A stretch of 38,535 nucleotides of DNA from Saprospiraceae bacterium (GCA_020630435.1 JAHDBJ010000045.1:1-38535), one strand, 5' to 3'; positions 24,416-32,767 are shown, counted from the stretch's first letter. The notes: generated by a model from the letters alone, not told the origin. Numbers and translations are program-made.

Positions 24416-26749
24416 CTAATATTTAATTCCCATTTTATCTAACGTTTCTTTATCAATAGCTCCTATAGGTAGAGCATTTTCGTTTTGATAATAGGAAAGT
24501 GCTGTCCACGTAGCCGCATCTAAACGCCCAGTTATAGCATTTTTGTAATGTCCAGAGGAAGATAATTTAGTTTGAATTTGTTTTATCACATCCTCTGTTG
24601 GATTCGCTAATGCCTTGACTTTTTGCTTTTTACCGCCTTTTTCGATTAGTTTTTTCTGTTTTATCTTTTCTAATTTTGGAGGAGTATAATTAAGCAATTC
24701 GATCTTTTGTGGTTCAAATTTTTTAATATCCACTAAAATCTCTTCAGGAACATTACTAGGAAGTGTAACCGTTTTATCAGGGAAAATGACGGTTTGGATT
24801 AATTCATATTGAGCATCAACAGGAATTTTTTTGCACCTAGCTTTTCGCTTTATCTTTTTAACGCTTACTTTTTTATAGGTTTTCTTGATTTTAGAACTAG
24901 GAATACCTGTTTTATCGACAATTCTTTGAACTGTAATAGTTTTATATTGGGCGGGGATTTCTTTTTGGACACATTGCCCTGCATTGATTAATTCCTTTAA
25001 CTGAATTGTTTTATATTTCGCTTCAATTTTTTCCACTTCTTCATACCCATATTTTATAACCTTGTTTTTTTTCTGAATTACTGGAGGATTATAAATTTCT
25101 TTAGAACAAATTTTTTGTTGCTCATCAAATTGAAACCCTTCGGGACATCCTGTTATAACATTTACTTTTTTAAGAGTTGATTGTCTAGGTTGAATTTCTT
25201 TTTTCATCCAAGTCATACAGGATCTAACGTTTTCAGCTCGACAACCAATAATAGGTTCTAATAGTTGATAAACAACAGGAGGTTCGTCAATTTGAATTTC
25301 TTTTTCTTCCGTTAAGGGTTTTGCATAATCGGTAATGGTATATCCTTTTATTAGAGTATCAACTACACTTTGATAGTGTGGAGGATGAAAGGTCGTTTGT
25401 TTGTATGCAGACTCAATAAGATACTTCTTTTCAGTAGCCTTGAAATTAGGTTCAATACAGGAATATTCAGTGGTTGCGGGCTGTATCAATATTTTTTTGT
25501 TTATCTTTTCATATCGAACCGACTGCCCGTTCGTTACTTCTTCTTTCACAAGTATTTCTTCCGTAGTTTCTATAAAATCTGTAGGCGTACATTCAAATAT
25601 AAAATATTTAGGAACAAGTACAACTCGCTCTGTGGTGGTTTTAGCTGTTTTAGGAAATACAACAACAGCAGACGATCCAATACTTGGCAAAATATTAATA
25701 TCAGAGCGATCGGGCGTTCGCTTGATGTCTAACGCAGCTAATTCAGTTGTAAATTCTACATCATTGGATTCGAATTTATCAGGAGTGAGTACTTCTACAT
25801 CCGCAAATTTATCATTGGCAGCGTTCGTATTTGGTTTTAACTGGAAATAGCCAATTACAGCAAGCAATAGAGCGGCTGCTATGCCTCCGATTTGTCCAAA
25901 ACGCCGTTTGGTTTGCCCTGTTTTACTAGGAGAATTATTTGAAGTTGTAGGAATAGTTTTATCAGATGGACTAGCACTACTGGGAGTTGAACCAAGCACA
26001 AAGGCTTCATTCGATTTTTTAAAACCTTCAAGTTCTTCTTTTGGTACAGCAGTAGTTGTTACGCTTATAGCCTCTTCTAATACAATTTCTCGTTTTCGTT
26101 CTTTATTTAAAATTAATTCTATTACAGCAACCTTAATGATGAGGGGAAAAGTACCAACCTTCAATGCTTTTACATAGAATGTCCATTCGGTATAACCCTC
26201 TTCAAAAATGATTTGCTCAGGTTCATTAATTGTACGAATTTCAAAAGCAGGAACACCGTTTGGGTCCATCAATAGGACTTGCATTAGATTCGATATCCGT
26301 TCTAATGACCTCAACTGGACATTAGGATTTAACTCCAAATTCTTAACGATTTCGTCTTCATCAAAAGCTATTCGAACAATACATTTTACCTCTTGTTCTA
26401 ATTCCATTTTACTTGGAATTCGATACAAAAGTTCTCCTTGTTGAGCACCTGACTTTGATTTTTTTGAGGTAGTTTTATTATTAAAATCTTCTTCTTCAAT
26501 TGCACCAATTAGATCCAGCAAAGCAGCACGTATTTGGTTATAAGCCAATTGAAGAGCTTCATTGCTAATAGTGCCTCGAAGTACTTTTTTGTTTTCTTCA
26601 TTTAATCGAGCTTCTAAAAGGAGAACTTCCTCATATTTTGCTGAATTATTTGGTAAAAAATGCTTTAAGGCCTTTATGGTTTCAGGAATTCCTTCAATGA
26701 GCAATTGCTTTAACTCTAATTTGGCTGTTTTGAGATCCTTGTTTTTCAT
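24416..26749 (-). CDS. Membrane protein joining an effector-associated-like domain to a peptidoglycan-binding domain
   Basis: A 777-residue protein. Residues about 5-85 are a helical domain resembling the effector-associated domains of Bacteroidota conflict and signalling proteins (LLLEARLNEENKKVLRGTISNEA...YNQIRAALLDLI). Residues about 105-235 form a beta-sandwich-like segment (YRIPSKMELEQEVKCIVRI ... TEWTFYVKALKVG). A Ser/Thr/Pro linker leads to one membrane helix (about 285-303). The periplasmic part has repeated Y-K-x-I/V segments (for example IPAQYKTITVQRIV) with scattered Cys, and ends in a peptidoglycan-binding domain 1 (about 717-777, IQTKLSSSGHYKNAITGRLDAATWTALSYYQ). It would connect cell wall and cytoplasmic partners. 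The domain order is clear; the function is inference. Confidence 0.7.
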   Translation of the reverse strand: MKNKDLKTAKLELKQLLIEGIPETIKALKHFLPNNSAKYEEVLLLEARLNEENKKVLRGTISNEALQLAYNQIRAALLDLIGAIEEEDFNNKTTSKKSKSGAQQGELLYRIPSKMELEQEVKCIVRIAFDEDEIVKNLELNPNVQLRSLERISNLMQVLLMDPNGVPAFEIRTINEPEQIIFEEGYTEWTFYVKALKVGTFPLIIKVAVIELILNKERKREIVLEEAISVTTTAVPKEELEGFKKSNEAFVLGSTPSSASPSDKTIPTTSNNSPSKTGQTKRRFGQIGGIAAALLLAVIGYFQLKPNTNAANDKFADVEVLTPDKFESNDVEFTTELAALDIKRTPDRSDINILPSIGSSAVVVFPKTAKTTTERVVLVPKYFIFECTPTDFIETTEEILVKEEVTNGQSVRYEKINKKILIQPATTEYSCIEPNFKATEKKYLIESAYKQTTFHPPHYQSVVDTLIKGYTITDYAKPLTEEKEIQIDEPPVVYQLLEPIIGCRAENVRSCMTWMKKEIQPRQSTLKKVNVITGCPEGFQFDEQQKICSKEIYNPPVIQKKNKVIKYGYEEVEKIEAKYKTIQLKELINAGQCVQKEIPAQYKTITVQRIVDKTGIPSSKIKKTYKKVSVKKIKRKARCKKIPVDAQYELIQTVIFPDKTVTLPSNVPEEILVDIKKFEPQKIELLNYTPPKLEKIKQKKLIEKGGKKQKVKALANPTEDVIKQIQTKLSSSGHYKNAITGRLDAATWTALSYYQNENALPIGAIDKETLDKMGIKY

Positions 26750-26982
26750 TGGAGCGGAGATTGTTACATGACAAACAGAAATACAATCTAACTAAAAATA
26801 ATCAAACAAACTATAAATGAAAAGAGAATATATCTGTTGAAAGTTGATTGATAAATAGATTTTTCAATCCATTTATGAGTTAAATAAGTATTGGCAATCA
26901 AGTTTTTTACTTGAGTTATTGTAAAAATTACAATAATTATTGGCATCACTTATGCTTTTTTCATAAATTGCAAGAATTTTAT

Positions 26983-27070
26983 GAAATTGTTCAAGAATGA
27001 CTGCTGATTTTATCAAAATTGAAGCAAAAAGGCTTTTTTAGAAGCCAGTAAGCTATTTTTGAACAACTTC
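26983..27070. repeat. MITE-like element, copy D (88 bp), abutting proA
   Basis: GAAATTGTTCAAGAATGACTG at the left and AAGCTATTTTTGAACAACTTC at the right are the family ends, flanked by TAT on each side. It is a shortened relative of copy B, sharing TGACTGCTGA, TCAAAATTGAA and the AGAAGC..GTAAGCTATTTTTG segment. It ends 22 bases before the proA start codon. Confidence 0.72.
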
Positions 27071-27092
27071 TATGACTAAATATTAAGGTTCA

Positions 27093-28292
27093 ATGCTTAG
27101 TACAGCGAAAAAAAATGCGGTTTTAGCAACTATGGCAGATCTCCTAGAAGCCAATAGAAAAAAAATCATTCAGCTAAATAAAGAAGATGTCGATGCCTAT
27201 GACGGTGAAGATCAATCCATGTTTGATCGACTTAAAGTCAATGACAAAAAAGTGGATGGCATGATTAAATCCGTTTTAGAAGTACGAGAAGGAGGTGATC
27301 CTGTAGGGAAAATCCGCTATCAACATACGAAAGAAAATGGCTTGCGAATTGAAGATAAGTCGGTTCCATTCGGTACGATTTTGATTATTTACGAATCTCG
27401 ACCCGATGTGACTATAGAAGCGGCAGCTTTGGCATTTAAAGCAGGCAATAAAATATTATTAAAAGGGGGGAAAGAGTCCAAAAAGAGTAATCAAAAACTC
27501 GTAGAGATATGGCATGAGAGCCTTACAAAAAATGGTTTGAAGACAGACTGGATAGAGTATCTAGGTTTTAATCGGCAGGAAACACAAGACTTTTTAAAAA
27601 AAACGACTAAAAGAATTGATCTCATTGTTCCCAGAGGTGGAGAGCGTCTAATTGAGTTTGTAAAAACACACGCTAAAGTGCCTGTTATCGTGAGTGGACG
27701 AGGAAATAATTTCTTATATGTACATTCAGAAGCGGATTTTGAAAAAGTAGAACCCATTATTGTGAACGCTAAAACACAAAAAATTTCTGCCTGTAATGCT
27801 TTGGATAAGATTCTATTTGATAAAAATATTCCAAACTTAAAAGCTAAAGTTTTAGGAATTTTGAAAACATTAGAAACAGCAGGAACAGAGATATTAACAG
27901 ATAATCATACCGCCAGCTTATTGAACGGTCAAGCCTATGGGGTTGATGCAAGCCAAACGATTTGGGAAGAAGAATTTTTGGCACTAAAAATCATGGTCGG
28001 TATTGTCGAAAATCAAGAAGAAGCCATCCAAAAAATCAATGATTTTTCAGGAGGACATTCTGTAACGATTATGACAGAAAATGAGTCTATTGCTGAACAT
28101 TTTATGTACGAAGTCGATGCGGCTCAAGTATACCATAATGCCTCAACACGTTTTTCTGACGGAGGACAATTTGGTCTAGGAGCAGAACTAGGGATTAGTA
28201 CAGAAAAACTACATCATAGAGGTCCATTAGGTTTGGATCAGTTAGTCACGAATAAGTGGTTTTGTTACGGTACTGGACAAATAAGAAACTAA
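27093..28292 (+). CDS. proA: Glutamate-5-semialdehyde dehydrogenase (gamma-glutamyl phosphate reductase)
   Basis: A 399-residue ALDH-fold enzyme of proline biosynthesis that reduces gamma-glutamyl phosphate with NADPH. Seen: VPFGTILIIYESRPDVTIEAAALAFKAGN, LKGGKES, IVPRGG, the catalytic Cys234 in ISACNALDKILF, and the C-terminal NASTRFSDGGQFGLGAELGISTEKLHHRGPLGL. Against E. coli ProA the N terminus lacks about 17 residues, and an in-frame TAA at 27084 rules out extending upstream. A MITE-like element ends just before the start, so its insertion may have removed the original start. No proB is adjacent. The missing part is a peripheral helix, so activity is plausible. Confidence 0.93.
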   Translation: MLSTAKKNAVLATMADLLEANRKKIIQLNKEDVDAYDGEDQSMFDRLKVNDKKVDGMIKSVLEVREGGDPVGKIRYQHTKENGLRIEDKSVPFGTILIIYESRPDVTIEAAALAFKAGNKILLKGGKESKKSNQKLVEIWHESLTKNGLKTDWIEYLGFNRQETQDFLKKTTKRIDLIVPRGGERLIEFVKTHAKVPVIVSGRGNNFLYVHSEADFEKVEPIIVNAKTQKISACNALDKILFDKNIPNLKAKVLGILKTLETAGTEILTDNHTASLLNGQAYGVDASQTIWEEEFLALKIMVGIVENQEEAIQKINDFSGGHSVTIMTENESIAEHFMYEVDAAQVYHNASTRFSDGGQFGLGAELGISTEKLHHRGPLGLDQLVTNKWFCYGTGQIRN

Positions 28293-28325
28293 AAAGTAGA
28301 TAGTCAATCAAATTAAGTTTAAAAA

Positions 28326-28628
28326 ATGGATATAACAGTTGAAGAATTAAAAGGAAAAATAGATAATCAAGAAGAATTTGTATTTATTGATGTTCGAGAA
28401 CCCAACGAATACCAGCAGTATAATATAGGAGCAGAACTGATTCCTTTAGGAAATGTCATGGCTGCTATTCCTGATTTAGAGGAGCATAAAAACGCAGAAA
28501 TTGTGGTGCATTGCCGTTCGGGTAAACGTAGTGCGATGGCACAACAATTATTACAACAAGCAGGCTTTTCTAATGTTCGTAATCTACTAGGAGGTGTACT
28601 TGCTTGGCATGATAAATATGGTGCTTAA
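28326..28628 (+). CDS. Single-domain rhodanese-like protein
   Basis: A 100-residue rhodanese domain: FIDVREPNEYQQYNIGAELIPLG at the N terminus and the active-site loop VVHCRSGKRSAMAQ with the persulfide-forming Cys, then NLLGGVLAWHD. Such small cytoplasmic rhodaneses carry sulfane sulfur to acceptors. It starts 33 bases after proA and may be cotranscribed. Its end overlaps the convergent galK stop by four bases. Confidence 0.9.
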   Translation: MDITVEELKGKIDNQEEFVFIDVREPNEYQQYNIGAELIPLGNVMAAIPDLEEHKNAEIVVHCRSGKRSAMAQQLLQQAGFSNVRNLLGGVLAWHDKYGA

Positions 28629-29728
28629 GAGCAGACATGAGTTCCAGCACCAATGTTTACAGCATATGTTTCGGGCATTATTCCGAATTGTTTTTCATAA
28701 GCGTATGAAAACTGTTGTATGACCGTATTCAAAGCGTCATTTTGTACAATATTTATTGTACAGCCGCCAAAGCCACCGCCCATCATTCTAGCTCCTAGTA
28801 TGCCTTCTAGGGCTTTGCTCTGTTCTACTAGAAAATCTAACTCTTTACAGCTTACTTCGTATAGCTTACTCAGTCCATGATGAGATAGATACATCTTCTC
28901 CCCAAATGCTGCCCAATTATTTTTGCTTAAGGCATCGATTCCATCCAACACCCGCTGGTTTTCTTCGACAACATACAGGCATTTTTGAAAAATATCATCC
29001 GATAGCGCAGATTTAAATTCATGGAGTTCAGACAAAGAAATATCTCTAAGTGATTGAATATTTGGAAGGTGTTTTTGAAGCAATTCTACACCCTCTTGGC
29101 AAGCATTGCGCCTATGATTATAGGCAGATTCTGCCAAAGAGTGTTTGACTTTTGTATTGATAAGTAGTATGGTAATATTTTGTTGATTAATAGAAATAGG
29201 GGCAACTACTTGAGATTTACAGTCAATTTTTAAGATGGTATCCTTTTCGCCCATTAAACTAGCAAATTGATCCATAATGCCACATTTGACGCCAATAAAT
29301 TCATGCTCTACTTGTTGACCAATTAGAGCTATTGTTTTTCTAGATAGTCCGAGGTGTAAGAGCTTATTTATAGCAAACACAAACCCACAAGATAAGGCAG
29401 CAGAGGAAGATAAGCCCGCACCGATAGGCAAAGTACTTGAAAAAGAACAATTAAATCCTTGTAGCTTAATCCCTTTTTGTTGTAAGATTTGGAGTGCCCC
29501 CCAGAAATAAAGTTGCCAGCCTGTGTAATCTTTTGAAGAGGGATTTGATAATGAAAATGCTGTTGCCTCCTTAATATCTTCAGCATAACAGTTTATGGTG
29601 TTAGCATCATTTTTTTCTAAGCTAAATTGAATGCCTTTAGATATTGCAGCAGGCAAGACATAACCTTGATTGTAGTCCGTATGTTCTCCTATTAAATTGA
29701 TTCGACCAGGAGAGAAGATATGTAACAT
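28625..29728 (-). CDS. galK: Galactokinase
   Basis: A 367-residue GHMP kinase that phosphorylates galactose at C1 in the Leloir pathway. The galactokinase signature GRINLIGEHTDYNQGYVLPAAI is at the N terminus, the ATP loop LPIGAGLSSSAAL follows, GVKCGIMDQFASLMG contains the catalytic Asp, and MMGGGFGGCTI is the third GHMP motif. Full length for the family. No galT or mutarotase gene is next to it, so the pathway genes are dispersed or elsewhere. The GH1 beta-glycosidase at 23127 could supply galactose. Confidence 0.94.
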   Translation of the reverse strand: MLHIFSPGRINLIGEHTDYNQGYVLPAAISKGIQFSLEKNDANTINCYAEDIKEATAFSLSNPSSKDYTGWQLYFWGALQILQQKGIKLQGFNCSFSSTLPIGAGLSSSAALSCGFVFAINKLLHLGLSRKTIALIGQQVEHEFIGVKCGIMDQFASLMGEKDTILKIDCKSQVVAPISINQQNITILLINTKVKHSLAESAYNHRRNACQEGVELLQKHLPNIQSLRDISLSELHEFKSALSDDIFQKCLYVVEENQRVLDGIDALSKNNWAAFGEKMYLSHHGLSKLYEVSCKELDFLVEQSKALEGILGARMMGGGFGGCTINIVQNDALNTVIQQFSYAYEKQFGIMPETYAVNIGAGTHVCS

Positions 29729-29816
29729 AAGGGTAGTGTTTAAACAACTGTATTATTAAAGTACCCTGTAAGTTAAACTAAAAAATTAATAAATGGTTTG
29801 TGAAAATCCTATAAAA

Positions 29817-29996
29817 AAACGCACTAAGGATCGTGTAAAGAATAAGTTGTAAGAAAGGTGAGCATTTAGTTTTTCTTTAATTGAGGCAAAAAACGTAGGC
29901 GATGCACCGCATCGACGAGGCTTTTTAACGAAGAGTAAAGGAAAACTCAAACTCAAACTGTTATAAGTTATTTTTTAAACGATCCTTAGTGCGTTT
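29817..29996. repeat. Second MITE-like element with long terminal inverted repeats (180 bp)
   Basis: The left end AAACGCACTAAGGATCGT and right end ACGATCCTTAGTGCGTTT are exact complements, and the similarity continues inward for roughly 35 bases in all. The interior (GTAGGCGATGCACCGCATCGACG) is less AT-rich than the surroundings and has no ORF. It is unrelated to the GAAGTTGTTCAA family. Its right end contributes two bases of the arfB stop codon. Confidence 0.75.
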
Positions 29997-30420
29997 AGAC
30001 AGAAAATTTTGTGAAATCTTTTTGCCGTAAGGCCTTCTTTGCGGATTGGAATCGCTTATCCTTTTCTCGTTTCAGCTTTACAGATTTTGGAAGTTTTGTC
30101 GGTTTTCGAACTTTATCAAATGTCAATGCTTTTCCAATAAGTTGTGTAAACTTTTCAAATACCAAATCTTTATTTTGCTGTTGCGAGCGTTTCTTTTGAC
30201 AAGACAATCGTAATATCCCTTCTTTAGAAATTCGATTCTTTAGCTTTTCTTGAATACGTTCTTTTTCTTCATCCGTCAATGACAACGATTCCGAAATATT
30301 AAAAAATAATTCAACCTTCGTTTCAACTTTATTAACGTGTTGACCACCCTTGCCTGAACTTCTGGCTGTTTTATATTTTACTTCGTGTTGAAGTCGTAGA
30401 TTTTTCATGATTTTAAACAT
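29995..30420 (-). CDS. arfB: Alternative ribosome-rescue factor ArfB (peptidyl-tRNA hydrolase, YaeJ/ICT1 family)
   Basis: A 141-residue release-factor-like protein with the catalytic GGQ in SSGKGGQHVNKVETKVEL and a basic C-terminal tail (KREKDKRFQSAKKALRQKD) that in the family enters the mRNA channel of stalled ribosomes. It hydrolyses peptidyl-tRNA on non-stop complexes. A second in-frame ATG at 30408 is an equally good start. The TAA stop is completed by the end of the 180-bp inverted-repeat element. Confidence 0.9.
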   Translation of the reverse strand: MFKIMKNLRLQHEVKYKTARSSGKGGQHVNKVETKVELFFNISESLSLTDEEKERIQEKLKNRISKEGILRLSCQKKRSQQQNKDLVFEKFTQLIGKALTFDKVRKPTKLPKSVKLKREKDKRFQSAKKALRQKDFTKFSV

Positions 30421-30530
30421 TATGGAAATAATAATTCACACTAAATAACTCTTTCGTACAGTATTTCGTTCCATTTTATAAAAATAGATAAGATGTATTT
30501 TGTCATTACTAAAATGGTTTAAAATTTGAT

Positions 30531-30562
30531 ATTGCATCATAATAGAATGATTTTTACCTTTG
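30531..30562 (+). promoter_or_regulatory. Bacteroidota-type promoter of the DUF4159 gene
   Basis: ATTG (30531-30534), a 20-base spacer and TACCTTTG (30555-30562) match the -33/-7 consensus. The predicted leader is about 120 bases and contains the long hairpin at 30588-30656. Confidence 0.55.
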
Positions 30563-30587
30563 TACAAAACTCAAAAGTATGTTTTAT

Positions 30588-30656
30588 GAAACGTCCATGA
30601 TTAAATAAACCTTAAACACAGAAGGAAAAAAGGTTTCTTTCATCATGGTACGTTCC
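30588..30656 (+). promoter_or_regulatory. Long hairpin in the leader of the DUF4159 gene
   Basis: The left arm (30588-30613) and right arm (30630-30656) are complementary over about 26 positions with three mismatches and one bulge. The core pairs are ACGT, CCATGAT and AAACCTT with AAGGTTT, ATCATGG and ACGT. The loop is 16 bases. There is no T-run, so it is not a simple terminator. It could be a structured 5' leader or the remnant of a mobile palindrome. Confidence 0.5.
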
Positions 30657-30688
30657 ACCTGACCTAAATATAAAATAAAAATAAACAG

Positions 30689-31339
30689 ATGAAATATTAT
30701 TTATTTGTCTTGATAATGGGAATTATGGCTTTTTCCAATCAAAAACCATCTATGAAATTAGCACTTCTAAAATACAATGGTGGTGGTGACTGGTATGCCA
30801 ATCCTACAGCCTTGCCCAATTTGTCAAGGTTTTGTAATCAGAATTTAGGGACTGATTTTGATCCGAATTACGCAACCGTTGAGGTAGCAAGCGCAGAATT
30901 ATTCAATTATCCTTTTGTGCATATGACGGGGCATGGTAATGTCGTATTTTCTGATCTAGAGGCTGAAAATATTAGAAACTATTTACTAGCAGGAGGCTTT
31001 TTACACATAGACGATAATTATGGGATGGATCCCTTTGTTAGAACCGCTATGAAAAAAGCTTTTCCTGAGTTGGAATTTAAAGAGTTACCATTTAATCATC
31101 CTATTTACAAACAAAAATATACCTTCACGAATGGACTCCCTAAAATTCATAAGCATGATGATAAACCCGCACAAGGATTTGGGCTTATCTGGGAAGGGCG
31201 CCTTATTTGTTTTTATACTTATGAATGTGATTTAGGAGATGGATGGGAAGACCAAGAAGTACATAAAGATCCAGAAACAGTCCGCCAGAAAGCATTACAA
31301 ATGGGTGCAAATCTAATTCAATTTGCATTTGAGCAATAA
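30689..31339 (+). CDS. DUF4159 domain protein, exported
   Basis: A 216-residue protein with a short signal peptide (MKYYLFVLIMGIMAFS) followed by a full DUF4159 domain: LLKYNGGGDWYANPTALPNL, FVHMTGHGNVVFSDLE, LLAGGFLHIDDNYG and a C-terminal GDGWEDQEVHKDP. The domain has a flavodoxin/glutamine-amidotransferase-like layout in related proteins, but no activity is known. The gene is single, with its own promoter, a structured leader and a strong terminator. Confidence 0.88.
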   Translation: MKYYLFVLIMGIMAFSNQKPSMKLALLKYNGGGDWYANPTALPNLSRFCNQNLGTDFDPNYATVEVASAELFNYPFVHMTGHGNVVFSDLEAENIRNYLLAGGFLHIDDNYGMDPFVRTAMKKAFPELEFKELPFNHPIYKQKYTFTNGLPKIHKHDDKPAQGFGLIWEGRLICFYTYECDLGDGWEDQEVHKDPETVRQKALQMGANLIQFAFEQ

Positions 31340-31365
31340 TTCTAAAAGGATAGAACTAAAATAGT

Positions 31366-31401
31366 AAAAAAGAGAGATTTGAAAAGAATCTCTCTTTTTT
31401 T
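31366..31401 (+). terminator. Rho-independent terminator after the DUF4159 gene
   Basis: AAAAAAGAGAGATT pairs perfectly with AATCTCTCTTTTTT over 14 positions with a seven-base loop, ending in a T-run, 27 bases after the stop. Because the A-run mirrors the T-run it could also work on the opposite strand. Confidence 0.9.
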
Positions 31402-31469
31402 GTAACCTATCCGAATCAGTATTGGTCTAACCAGTGTATTTAAAATTAATAATCAATAAATTTAGAAAT

Positions 31470-31814
31470 ATGGGACCAGGAGAATTTTTTTCATTACTAG
31501 CAATGGTTGTAGGAGTAACCATGTATTTTTTCATAAAAGCTCGACATACAGAACGAATGGCAATGATTGAAAAAGGGATCCTACACGAAGAAGAACCACC
31601 TAAAAAACGACAAAGTTACTTTTCGGTTAAATTTGGAATGCTATTACTAGGTTTAGGACTTGGGATGACTATTTCATTTTTTATTTCTTTAGGAGTAGGC
31701 TATCCTCAATCAGAGCCGCTTTTTCCTGCCTTGATGCTCTTGTTTGGTGGCGTTGGTTTGGTGAGCTCTTATTTTATTGTTAGAAAATTAAAAGCTGAAG
31801 ACGACATTGTCTAA
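31470..31814 (+). CDS. DUF6249-type small membrane protein
   Basis: A 114-residue protein from the ATG at 31470; a GTG 36 bases upstream is in frame but the added residues look like leader sequence. It has three membrane helices (about 4-20, 56-78, 85-106) and a charged loop RHTERMAMIEKGILHEEEPPKK typical of the family. The stop is immediately followed by the start of the ECF sigma gene, so it is part of the sigma operon. It may be a membrane partner of the sigma/anti-sigma pair (inference from position). Confidence 0.8.
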   Translation: MGPGEFFSLLAMVVGVTMYFFIKARHTERMAMIEKGILHEEEPPKKRQSYFSVKFGMLLLGLGLGMTISFFISLGVGYPQSEPLFPALMLLFGGVGLVSSYFIVRKLKAEDDIV

Positions 31815-32378
31815 ATGGAAGATTTTTATTACATAGATAAAGTCTTAAAAGGAGAAGTTCAGACTTTTCGGCATCTCGTTAATCGTTATAAAAATATGGC
31901 GTATTCCATTGCCTATGGTATGGTTAAAAATCAACCCGATGCCGAAGAGATTGTCCAGAATGCTTTTGTAAAAGCCTTTAAAAATTTAGCTTCTTTCAAA
32001 AAAGAGGCTAAGTTTTCGTCATGGCTGTATAGAATTGTGGTGAACCAATCGCTTAACCATATCAAAAGACATAAGAAATATCGTTCAAGTGGTGATGTGG
32101 ATGCGATTCAAGCAGCTCAATTAATAACCTTAAATAAGGCTAGCGCAGATTTAGAGCGAATGGATAAAAAAGAACTGATTCAAAAAGTACTTCAAGTTTT
32201 AAAAGCCAAAGAGTCCTTAGTATTACAATTACATTACCTTGATGAGATGTCTATCAAAGAAATAGAAGAAAGTACAGGTTTTTCTACCTCAAATATCAAG
32301 GTACTCTTGCATAGAGCCAGAAAAAATTTTTATATTTACTGGAACAGATTTTATAATAAAGAATCCTTCTTACTATGA
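31815..32378 (+). CDS. RNA polymerase ECF-type sigma-70 factor
   Basis: A 187-residue sigma factor. Region 2 (LVNRYKNMAYSIAYGMVKNQPDAEEIVQNAFVKAFKNL and FSSWLYRIVVNQSLNHIKR) and region 4 (LQLHYLDEMSIKEIEESTGFSTSNIKVLLHRARK) are intact. It sits directly after the DUF6249 gene and overlaps the next gene by four bases (ATGA), the usual arrangement for a sigma factor and its membrane anti-sigma. The target promoters are not identifiable. Confidence 0.92.
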   Translation: MEDFYYIDKVLKGEVQTFRHLVNRYKNMAYSIAYGMVKNQPDAEEIVQNAFVKAFKNLASFKKEAKFSSWLYRIVVNQSLNHIKRHKKYRSSGDVDAIQAAQLITLNKASADLERMDKKELIQKVLQVLKAKESLVLQLHYLDEMSIKEIEESTGFSTSNIKVLLHRARKNFYIYWNRFYNKESFLL

Positions 32379-32725
32379 ATGAGGAATTAAATAAAAAAGA
32401 ATTGGAAGAAGTAGATGACTTATTTCGTCTTCTTGGTGAGGTAGATGCACCCAATGGTTTGGAGAACCGCATTATGAAAGCTGTAGAAACGGAACATTCC
32501 TACCAAAAGACTATCCAAAAAAATATTCGTCGAGCAACTATCGGTGTAGTTATTACTGTCGTGTCATTAATAGCATTTGTCATACTGGCTTATGTTGTAC
32601 CAAGTGAAACGTCTACTAAATTCCAATCTAGTGTATTTGTTTCTAGTCTTGTGATTACAGGTTTACTCTTCTTATTTCTTGAATTGGAAATGTTGTCTTC
32701 CTATTTATTTAAAAAAACAAAATAA
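32375..32725 (+). CDS. Putative membrane anti-sigma factor
   Basis: A 116-residue protein. The N-terminal cytoplasmic part (about 1-45) with LLGEVDAPNGLENRIMKAVE resembles the segment before the membrane helix in Bacteroidota anti-sigma proteins, but the zinc-binding His/Cys motif is absent. Two membrane helices follow (about 52-72 and 85-105). The four-base overlap with the sigma gene is the main reason for the assignment. Confidence 0.65.
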   Translation: MNEELNKKELEEVDDLFRLLGEVDAPNGLENRIMKAVETEHSYQKTIQKNIRRATIGVVITVVSLIAFVILAYVVPSETSTKFQSSVFVSSLVITGLLFLFLELEMLSSYLFKKTK

Positions 32726-32767
32726 ATATATTTCGGCTGAAATTTTTTCTAATCGTATTAATTAAAC

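Noticed and set aside
25370-26444. Several plus-strand ORFs of 78-149 codons, some with Cys/Phe-rich sequence
   Set aside because: All are shadows of the 777-residue minus-strand gene, and their composition reflects the complement of its Lys/Glu/Thr codons.
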